From Ktedonobacter robiniae (GTDB taxonomy: Bacteria; Chloroflexota; Ktedonobacteria; Ktedonobacterales; Ktedonobacteraceae): 64,000 nt of DNA. The stretch is from the NCBI RefSeq assembly GCF_016587375.1, contig NZ_BNJG01000001.1:2046001-2110000 (forward strand). Direction: 5' to 3'. The translations under genes were made by a program, and so were the position numbers. Positions 57,826-64,000 of the stretch are shown here, one piece after another. Under the pieces are notes generated by a model. The model was not told where the DNA came from. It was given only the letters and a program-made list of their open reading frames with translations, and did no database searches. The stretch's first letter is position 1, and every line of letters starts with the position of its first letter.

Positions 57826-58040
57826 AATAGTTTTGTCAACAAAAATTGCTCAGTAATGTATTGCCCTCTTATAGTTTTCTATGTTATTATTGTTTTGTAA
57901 GCAACAATGAAACAAAGAAACAATTTTTACTGTTCTCCTTTAAAAACAAAAACAATTTTTACTGTAGGGAAGACCCCACGTAGTAAAGTAACACCCATGG
58001 ATGGACACCACAGCAGTAAGCCATATAAGGAGACTCGATC
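57826..58040. promoter_or_regulatory. Divergent promoter region with operator-like repeats
   Basis: An AT-rich region between the STAND and sigma-like genes. The 16-base word AAACAATTTTTACTGT occurs at 57918-57933 and 57950-57965, 32 bases apart (about three helical turns). An inverted repeat ATTGTT/AACAAT lies at 57889-57908. Direct repeats at whole-turn spacing suit a multimeric DNA-binding protein, for which the neighbouring XRE-STAND protein is the obvious candidate. Confidence 0.5.
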
Positions 58041-58739
58041 ATGCAAGCGACCATGGCGGTGCCAGTAGACACAGAACCTCCCCTATATCCTGGTGGGCAA
58101 GAGATAGACCGCTTTTTTGACCAGTACGACAGCTACATCAGTCTTCAGGCACAGCGCCGCTTTAGCCGGAAGAATAGTATGGCCCGCGCCGAGACATATG
58201 ATTTGGACGTGGATGATGTGAAGCAAAGCCTGCGCCTGCATTGCTGGCTCGTGCTGCGCCAGCACACCATCGAAAATCCCAGGGCCTATATCAGCCGGGC
58301 GGCCTTCAATGAAACAGTCTCGCTCGCGCGCCAATATAAACCATGCAGTCAGCTTACCCTTGACGATGATGGCGAGCTCTTCCAGGGCAACATCTCTCAG
58401 ACCTTTCATACGAGCAACCAGGACCCCGATCCCGCTGAAGTGGTGGAGCATAACGAAGACGCCACTCACTGGCTGGAGCTAGCCATTAACGCCATAGTGC
58501 AGCTACCACAAACACAGCGTTATGCCATGCTCAGCTCAATCAAAGAGCGCTTCGATGATCCGCAACAGTTGCGCGCCGTTTGCCATAAACACAATATTGA
58601 TCTGGATGACATTCAATGGCCTGAGCATCCAGTTGAGACGCAGCGCCTGCGCGCCTCGCTCTCGGTCGCACGCAAAAATAAAACGATGCAGCACCTACGC
58701 CTGGCCCTTCAGCATAAGCTGGAAAATCCCGCTGAATGA
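58041..58739 (+). CDS. Sigma-70-like (ECF-type) protein
   Basis: A 232-residue protein. The N-terminal part (about 22-110) looks like sigma region 2: IDRFFDQYDSYISLQAQRRF, VDDVKQSLRLHCWLVLRQHT, then IENPRAYISRAAFNETVSLA, the usual PRAYL-x3-ARN-type helix. The second half (WLELAINAIVQLPQTQRYAML) resembles the start of region 4, but the recognition helix is not clearly seen. It could be a divergent sigma factor or a regulator derived from one. AAGGAG lies 8 bases before the ATG. It is divergent from the STAND gene and 174 bases before the TrpD-like gene. Confidence 0.55.
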   Translation: MQATMAVPVDTEPPLYPGGQEIDRFFDQYDSYISLQAQRRFSRKNSMARAETYDLDVDDVKQSLRLHCWLVLRQHTIENPRAYISRAAFNETVSLARQYKPCSQLTLDDDGELFQGNISQTFHTSNQDPDPAEVVEHNEDATHWLELAINAIVQLPQTQRYAMLSSIKERFDDPQQLRAVCHKHNIDLDDIQWPEHPVETQRLRASLSVARKNKTMQHLRLALQHKLENPAE

Positions 58740-58913
58740 CTTTTCGTTTACCTGTTGACAGGATGATAGTTATGCCTTACTTTATACTGGATATAAAGGA
58801 GCCTGCACACCGAGAAGGTCACAGCTCACTGGTTTTCTCAGCACAATAACAAAACTAGAATTTTCTCTGGCATTTCATAATTTTTATCTAGCATCAAAGT
58901 AAGGCAACAACAT

Positions 58914-60257
58914 ATGGGAAGTAGTATTCAATTGCCAGCTTATGGGCATAGATTGCAGGTCCGTTTGCAGAAAGGCGACCTTTATCGCCTCTTTACTTCT
59001 CTTGAAGATGCAAAACATGAGGAGGCTATACTCCGCCAGCTTGGGCCTTTGCGCGAGACCTTCGCCAGTTTCCTGGGGCACGAGCGAGAGCTCGATCCAC
59101 CCGATAACGCGGCGCTGGCACGCTATTTTGACGCCTGTAGTGATCCAGAACAGGGTTCACAGGAGCTGCTAGAAATCCTGCGGCTCCTCTCGCCGGGCAA
59201 TGGACATATCGGGCGAAACCAGGTCAACTTTCTGGCCGATCACCTGCGCACACGCGTTGAACATTTTCTACAGAGCAAGCAACAGGATCTATCGCTTCTG
59301 CACACACACGACCACGTCTTCGGTAGCGGCGGTGACTTCTGCAAAACAATTCACGCTAGCACAGCCGCCGCGATTGTCGCTGCTCCCCTGGTAAAAATTT
59401 GTAAGACCGGCACCACCAACGTTACTTCCTATCATGGTAGTGCCCAGGCGATGGAGACCTTTGGCTATCGGCACCCGCACTTATCTATTCCTACACTTAA
59501 TCAAGAGCTTGATAGCAACGGCTTTACCTTTATTCCACTCTCGGCCTTAAATTTCCCCTACTCCCAGGCACTCAAAGAGGCACGCGAGGCACTCTGGCAC
59601 GAAGCCATGAAGCAGTTAACTCAGCGCTGTAACGTAGGCGACCCCAACTGGCAGGAGACGCTACGCACCACCCCACTTACGCTGGATATCTTCAAGATTG
59701 TTTCACCTAACGCCCAGGTCCTTCGCCCCGCTCACCACTCCACGGGCGTCTGTAGCCTGGCGATGCTTCCCTACGTGCTCTCACTCTATCTTCACCTGGA
59801 GAGCGAGGGCATCATTGTGCATTGCTATGATGGCATTGATGAGCTCTCCAATGCCTCCAGCGTTTCCGATCCCCAGCAACCCATCAACCTGCTCATCCAG
59901 GTCACACGCGACGAGGTCATTTTTGAGGAATGCTCACCGGAGGATATCGGCCTGACACGCGCACAACTTGCGGATATTCGCGAAGAAGTAGATTTAGCAG
60001 CCACTCAGAGCGATATATGGCATATCCTCTCAGGTGAGGAGCAGGGGCCTAGGCGTGACTTCATCGTCGCCAATGCGGCCCTGCTGCTGGTTGCCAACCA
60101 GGGCATCATCCCTCCTCAGGACAACCTGCACATCCAACTACGTGAGGCCATTGCCCGCATCAACGCCGTAATCGATTCGCACCAGGTCGCCGACAACTTC
60201 ACCCAGCTCCTCAACGCCCACCAGCAGCAATATACACAACAGCAAAAACAACTATAG
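58914..60257 (+). CDS. TrpD-like phosphoribosyltransferase (glycosyltransferase family 3)
   Basis: A 447-residue protein. The segment HDHVFGSGGDFCKTIHASTA then AAIVAAPLVKICKTGTTNVT (about 140-180) parallels anthranilate phosphoribosyltransferase GTGGD...NIST...VAKHGNRS. YHGSAQAMETFGY and a later HHSTGVCSLAMLPYVLSL match other conserved parts of the fold. The KHGNR loop reads KTGTT, and both ends are extended compared with TrpD (about 330-350). No trp genes are near. It may act on another base or bind nucleic acid, as TrpD2 proteins do. It probably belongs with the sigma-like gene. Confidence 0.6.
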   Translation: MGSSIQLPAYGHRLQVRLQKGDLYRLFTSLEDAKHEEAILRQLGPLRETFASFLGHERELDPPDNAALARYFDACSDPEQGSQELLEILRLLSPGNGHIGRNQVNFLADHLRTRVEHFLQSKQQDLSLLHTHDHVFGSGGDFCKTIHASTAAAIVAAPLVKICKTGTTNVTSYHGSAQAMETFGYRHPHLSIPTLNQELDSNGFTFIPLSALNFPYSQALKEAREALWHEAMKQLTQRCNVGDPNWQETLRTTPLTLDIFKIVSPNAQVLRPAHHSTGVCSLAMLPYVLSLYLHLESEGIIVHCYDGIDELSNASSVSDPQQPINLLIQVTRDEVIFEECSPEDIGLTRAQLADIREEVDLAATQSDIWHILSGEEQGPRRDFIVANAALLLVANQGIIPPQDNLHIQLREAIARINAVIDSHQVADNFTQLLNAHQQQYTQQQKQL

Positions 60258-60320
60258 ATGATACAAAAGCGGCTCTCGGCGAACACCGAGAGCCGCTTTT
60301 GTATCATCTATAGTTGTTTT
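60245..60320. terminator. Perfect 35-bp hairpin between convergent genes
   Basis: Arms 60245-60279 and 60286-60320 are exact complements with a 6-base loop. The left arm contains the stop codon of the TrpD-like gene and the right arm ends 4 bases from the end of the peroxiredoxin gene. Each strand ends in a short T-run. Confidence 0.8.
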
Positions 60321-60323
60321 AAT

Positions 60324-60800
60324 CTAAAATTGTTTTAGAATCTTTAATGCCTCATCAACATGCTTCTGCGGCGCGAACTGCGACGAGAAGATGTGGCGCA
60401 CAACTCCCTGCTTATCAATAATATAGGTCACACGCCCTGGCAAGAGACCAAGCGTCGAGGGAACTCCATAGCTCTTCCGAAGCGCACCACCCTCGTCGCT
60501 GGCGAGAATAAAGGGAAGGTTGTTCTTCTTCGCGAAGTTTTCGTGAGACTCGCTCGAATCTGAGCTTACGCCAATCACTTCCGCGCCCGCCTCCTGAAAG
60601 ACCTCGTAGCTATCGCGGAACGAGCAGGCTTCAGCAGTGCAGCCTGGGGTATCGTCTTTTGGATAGAAATATAAAACGACACTCTTTTGTCCCTGAAAGT
60701 CGCTCAAGTTGACCTTGTCGCCTTTAGAGGTTGGAAGGGTAAAGTCAGGGGCCTGGTCGCCAACCGTGACGCTTCCCGAGGTACGTTCCTGTGTGCTCAT
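60324..60800 (-). CDS. bcp: Thioredoxin-dependent peroxiredoxin Bcp
   Basis: A 158-residue atypical peroxiredoxin (PrxQ/BCP). The active site is [18 protein letters not shown], with peroxidatic Cys in TPGC and a second Cys five residues on, the alpha2 resolving type. [20 protein letters not shown] opens the fold and [15 protein letters not shown] closes it. It reduces peroxides at the expense of thioredoxin. ATG at 60800 is 7 bases after AAGGAG; an ATG at 60806 is too close to that site. It is convergent with the TrpD-like gene. Confidence 0.93.
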   Translation of the reverse strand: MSTQERTSGSVTVGDQAPDFTLPTSKGDKVNLSDFQGQKSVVLYFYPKDDTPGCTAEACSFRDSYEVFQEAGAEVIGVSSDSSESHENFAKKNNLPFILASDEGGALRKSYGVPSTLGLLPGRVTYIIDKQGVVRHIFSSQFAPQKHVDEALKILKQF

Positions 60801-60906
60801 GCTCATACTCCTTATGATTAGAGAACATATTTTTATTCTCTGCTCTAAATAAACATACCATAAGCCGAACTTTATTTCCCACTAGTGCCAGCTCTCAATC
60901 TCTTCT

Positions 60907-61317
60907 TTATGCTCGCACTATCTTCTGCTTGCGTAGACGGACCATGGTATCGAGGAGGTGCTGGAGCGCTGCGGCAGGATCGCTACAGAGGCCTGAGTGG
61001 ACCGCCGAGATCTGGATGATAGCGCTACGCGGCGCGACCAGCCAGTGGAAACGCTCGGAGAGCGAGAGGTGCGCGATTGGCCCCCCCTCCGCCTTCCCCT
61101 CACAAATCAAGGCGATGGTCTCCAGGTGCTCGCGTACCGCCGCCACGTCGATATCTGGATCGAGCGCGAGCAGGCGGTGCTCATCAAGCTCGATGCGCGC
61201 GCAGAGGAACTGGCGCGTGCGGCAGAAGAGGATCACACCCACATTGAGGCACTCACCACGCTCCACGCTTGGCACTACACGCACAAGGGCGTAATCATAC
61301 GAGCTGTTCGCGGGCAT
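60907..61317 (-). CDS. DUF3037 family protein
   Basis: A 136-residue protein of the DUF3037 family: SYDYALVRVVPSVERGECLN then VGVILFCRTRQFL and the later ARIELDEHRLLALDPDID. The function is unknown. Its ATG lies inside the end of the HipA-like gene (23-base overlap) and has GAGGAGG 6 bases upstream, so translation is coupled. The tight linkage suggests the two proteins act together. Confidence 0.82.
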   Translation of the reverse strand: MPANSSYDYALVRVVPSVERGECLNVGVILFCRTRQFLCARIELDEHRLLALDPDIDVAAVREHLETIALICEGKAEGGPIAHLSLSERFHWLVAPRSAIIQISAVHSGLCSDPAAALQHLLDTMVRLRKQKIVRA

Positions 61318-62077
61318 GCAACGCCTCCTCTACAAAAACATGTGAAGCCAACAAACGATCCTGTAAATAGGCCAGGTATGCGGCTCGATGCGCATCGGGA
61401 TCGATATAACGTTCGTCATTCTCCAGCCAGGATGTAGGGATGGCGGCGACAATATCGGCCAGGCGCGCAACGGGCAATAAAGCCTTCATGCGCGCGTCCA
61501 CCTCTTGCAAGCCATTGGCAAAAGGTAGGAGAACATGGTCTTTGATAGCCGCAAATGGGGTACGACTGCGCTCCATATAGTTGATTGGCATATGGTGAAA
61601 ATAGAGCGAGGATCCGTGATCAATCAGGATCAGGCGGCGATGCCAGAGCAGCATATTCGTATTGCGTGGCGTACGATCCACGTTGGAGACATAGGCGTCG
61701 AACCAGACAATGGAGGCGGCCAGGAATGGGTCTAGCTCACGCGCATCGCGTGGATCAAAGGCCAGCGCGCCCGGCAGGTAATCTAGCGCCAGGTTCAGGC
61801 CCGCGCTCTGCTTGATCAGGGCCTGGATCTCAAAATCTGGCTCAGAGCGACCCAGCACAGGGTCCAGCTCCACAAAAACAATTTCAGGCACGGGGAGATC
61901 AAGCGCACGACCAATCTCGCCAGCAACCAGTTCGGCAATCAAGGCCTTTGGTCCCTGGCCGGCGCCGCGAAATTTCAGCACATACAGGCCATCATCATCG
62001 GCCTCTACAATCGCGGGCAGTGAGCCACCCTCGCGTAAGGGTGTCACATAGCGTGTAGCGGTAAGTGTTCTTAACAT
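61295..62077 (-). CDS. HipA-like kinase-fold protein
   Basis: A 260-residue protein with HipA/PI-kinase-like features: the nucleotide-binding strand GLYVLKFRGAGQGPKALIAE, helix LVAGEIGRALDLPVPEI, catalytic-loop-like SNVDRTPRNTNMLLW (Asp and Asn) and metal-binding LILIDHGSSL. It lacks the N-terminal HipB-contact subdomain of E. coli HipA. ATG at 62077 has no ribosome site but follows TACAAT by 6 bases, so a leaderless mRNA is possible. It overlaps DUF3037. No HipB-type antitoxin is adjacent. Confidence 0.78.
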   Translation of the reverse strand: MLRTLTATRYVTPLREGGSLPAIVEADDDGLYVLKFRGAGQGPKALIAELVAGEIGRALDLPVPEIVFVELDPVLGRSEPDFEIQALIKQSAGLNLALDYLPGALAFDPRDARELDPFLAASIVWFDAYVSNVDRTPRNTNMLLWHRRLILIDHGSSLYFHHMPINYMERSRTPFAAIKDHVLLPFANGLQEVDARMKALLPVARLADIVAAIPTSWLENDERYIDPDAHRAAYLAYLQDRLLASHVFVEEALHAREQLV

Positions 62078-62583
62078 GGGGTTATTGTAGCATACATTAG
62101 GCCAAAAAGTCCTATGCACCCTTCGCTCTCTTTTCTGAAGGCCGAGAGAAACCTTATATGCCTACAAGCAAACAAACAGCCCATGAGTACTAGGAGAGCA
62201 CTACACATTTTTGCCAGCCCCCATCATCAAAAGCGTTTCCCTGTTATTATTTCTCTAATCTCTGTGTTAACTCAGGCATAGAGACGCTTGCAGAAGCCTG
62301 TAAGCACGCTAGAGTGCTCTCTGGTAAGATGTCTTTCTCGTAGTATCACGCTACGTCACTTTCTGCCCTTAACCAGAGGAGAAGAAAGTCGCATTCAGAT
62401 ATTGAAACATGTCTGAACTTTAGCATCGGTACAATTAAAGCTAGCCCCTGGAAGGGTGTAACACGGGCAGGAAGCATATAACATACCGGGTACCCCTCAC
62501 ACTCCTGGCGTTTCGCGCGCCTGGCGTGACTATTCACTCTTAACGCATCGTAGCGAAGTATCAGGTAGAAAGTTATTAGTATT
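62078..62583. other. Intergenic region before the debranching enzyme
   Basis: About 500 bases between the divergent HipA-like and debranching-enzyme genes. Both promoters should be here. No RNA gene, long hairpin or ORF with a ribosome site was recognised. Confidence 0.5.
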
Positions 62584-64000
62584 ATGACGGATCACAAGCC
62601 AGATGTACTGCTGCTTCCAGCAGAAGAAGGCCCCGATGGAGCCTTCAAGCAACCAGAGATAGTCGAAGAAAAGGCCCATTCAAGCGCCACACACATTACT
62701 TTGAAGAGCGGAGATGCTTTTCTTGTCGCCAATATACGTGGCGATTTGTTGGGCGCGAACCAGGCTATGGGTCTCTACTGGCATGGGACGCGCTTTCTCC
62801 GCGAGAGTAATTTCTTTCTGGAGGGTCACCCTCTGGCCATGCTTTCTCACCACATCTCACCAGCGGGGCTTGCCAGCCAGGTAGATTTAACGAATCCAGC
62901 GCTCAGAGTCGACGCGGACACCTTCATTGAGCAAGGCGAAATCTATGTCAGTCGACTTCTGGAGCTACATAATGAGGAGCTGATCCAGACCTTTACCATT
63001 ACAAGCTTTCGCGAGCTTCCACAACCGCTCCGTTTTAGCCTCAAGTTTGGTAGCGACTTCTGCGACCTCTTTGAGGTGCGCGGACTCAAGCGCGAAGAGC
63101 GTGGTCAGTTACAGCCAGCCCAGCTTACCGACAAGGGCGTAACTCTGAGTTATATCGGACGTGACCAGGTCACTCGCGAGACGCAAATTACCTTTACGCC
63201 ACATAGCAAATATATCAGTGAGGATCGCGTCCACTGGTCGCTCCAGCTTGAGCGTGGCAAACCAGTCGTGCTCCAGATGCGCGCCCAACTGCGCGAGCTT
63301 AATGCCGAACGCTTTGCCAAACATATCGAAGTTGAGGGTGTTCATCCTCTTGAACGACCAACAATACATACCGATGACTATCTCTTGAATCGCCTACTCA
63401 AGCGTGGGATGGATGACCTGTTAATGCTCTGCACACTGACGCCTTATGGCTACTATCCTTATGCGGGTATTCCCTGGTTCTCCTGTCCCTTTGGGCGCGA
63501 TGGCCTGATTACCTGCCTGCAATATCTTCCCTGGTTCCCCCAGGTCGCACGCGGCACGCTAGCCTTCCTGGCTATGCACCAGGGTACAAAAACTGACGAC
63601 TTCACTGAAGAAGAGCCAGGCAAGATGCTCCACGAGATGCGCACAGGCGAGATGGCAAACTGCCGCGAGATTCCCTATGTGCCTTACTATGGAAGTATCG
63701 ATGTCACACCGCTCTTCCTCATCACCCTCGGCGAGTATATTCGCTGGACCAATGACCTCGATTTTCTGCGCCAGCTCTGGCCAAATGCGCAACTGGCCGC
63801 GCGCTGGATGATTGAGTATGGCGACAAAGATGGTGACGGCTTCCTGGAGTACCACCGTATCCTTGATAGCGGTATCCTAAACCAGGGCTGGAAGGACTCC
63901 TGGGACTCCACCTCTCATGAGAACGGCGAGTTGGCTCGCTCTCCCATCGCGCTCAGCGAGGTTCAAGGCTACGCCTTTGCCGCGTATCGCAATATGCATT
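62584..64000 (+). CDS. Amylo-alpha-1,6-glucosidase-type (glycogen debranching) enzyme, 3' end outside window
   Basis: At least 472 residues, open to the window end. After a short polar start, the N-terminal debranching-enzyme domain begins at THITLKSGDAFLVANIRGDL and continues with GLYWHGTRFLRESNFFLEGH. The (alpha/alpha)6 catalytic part starts near residue 270 and shows YAGIPWFSCPFGRDGLITCL, EIPYVPYYGSIDVTPLFLIT and NQGWKDSWDS. These match bacterial proteins annotated as amylo-alpha-1,6-glucosidase or glycogen debranching N-terminal family, thought to hydrolyse alpha-1,6 branches. The ribosome site is weak, so the exact start is uncertain. Confidence 0.88.
   Translation, partial: MTDHKPDVLLLPAEEGPDGAFKQPEIVEEKAHSSATHITLKSGDAFLVANIRGDLLGANQAMGLYWHGTRFLRESNFFLEGHPLAMLSHHISPAGLASQVDLTNPALRVDADTFIEQGEIYVSRLLELHNEELIQTFTITSFRELPQPLRFSLKFGSDFCDLFEVRGLKREERGQLQPAQLTDKGVTLSYIGRDQVTRETQITFTPHSKYISEDRVHWSLQLERGKPVVLQMRAQLRELNAERFAKHIEVEGVHPLERPTIHTDDYLLNRLLKRGMDDLLMLCTLTPYGYYPYAGIPWFSCPFGRDGLITCLQYLPWFPQVARGTLAFLAMHQGTKTDDFTEEEPGKMLHEMRTGEMANCREIPYVPYYGSIDVTPLFLITLGEYIRWTNDLDFLRQLWPNAQLAARWMIEYGDKDGDGFLEYHRILDSGILNQGWKDSWDSTSHENGELARSPIALSEVQGYAFAAYRNMH

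Noticed and set aside
62346..62537. 63-codon minus-strand open frame between the HipA-like and debranching genes
   Set aside because: No ribosome site, no domain and not adjacent to a promoter-like signal.

Overview
The window looks like chromosomal DNA from a member of the Chloroflexota, most likely class Ktedonobacteria. That is inferred from gene content: secreted S53 (kumamolisin-type) proteases with WYFAEG-type C-terminal repeats, a giant XRE/NB-ARC/WD40 STAND protein, a membrane Ser/Thr kinase, a class-2 (probably non-discriminating) aspartyl-tRNA synthetase behind a T-box, and HrcA/CIRCE-controlled groESL. No species can be named from the sequence alone. No CRISPR array, prophage or rRNA was seen; there is one tRNA (Lys, CTT) and one IS110-family element.

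Layout. 0.4-11 kb, mostly minus strand: PHP phosphoesterase, ArsR regulator, LLM-class oxidoreductase (plus), tRNA-Lys, a two-component pair, a Nudix hydrolase, a lone receiver, a benzoate-CoA-ligase-like enzyme, TlyA and a ROK kinase. 11-18 kb, plus strand: a flippase-like membrane protein, DnaE and a PrsW-like protease. 18-25.9 kb: an IS110 recombinase with a structured upstream non-coding region, a 39-codon ORF in the leader of an MFS exporter, an ANT(4')-like nucleotidyltransferase, T-box plus aspS, Nudix and GNAT. 25.9-28.2 kb: methyltransferase and fumarase on the minus strand.

28.3-39 kb holds three tandem S53 protease paralogues on the minus strand. The first looks active. The second has lost both the catalytic Glu and the catalytic Ser, so it is a predicted pseudoprotease. 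The third keeps the catalytic residues but is thrown out of frame by a nine-base G/C tract two codons before the catalytic Glu. Copies 1 and 3 also carry a duplicated upstream region of roughly 370 bp. Together they form an export-and-proteolysis locus that looks duplicated, mosaic and possibly phase-variable.

39-50 kb: Nudix, a small hypothetical gene, panD, recX (apparently leaderless), Ser/Thr kinase, groES-groEL behind a CIRCE operator, a decayed M48-like membrane protein, a methyltransferase, and a frameshifted WD40 lipoprotein. 50-64 kb: an S9-M32 peptidase operon, the STAND protein divergent from a sigma-like gene and a TrpD-like gene, a Bcp peroxiredoxin, a HipA-like kinase/DUF3037 pair, and the start of a glycogen-debranching-type enzyme that runs off the end.

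Across the whole window, gene ends are marked by unusually long, nearly perfect hairpins (stems of 20-35 bp, often with 2-4-nt loops). One of them lies between two divergent genes and shares flanking sequence with another 39 kb away, so this may be a repeat family as well as a set of terminators.
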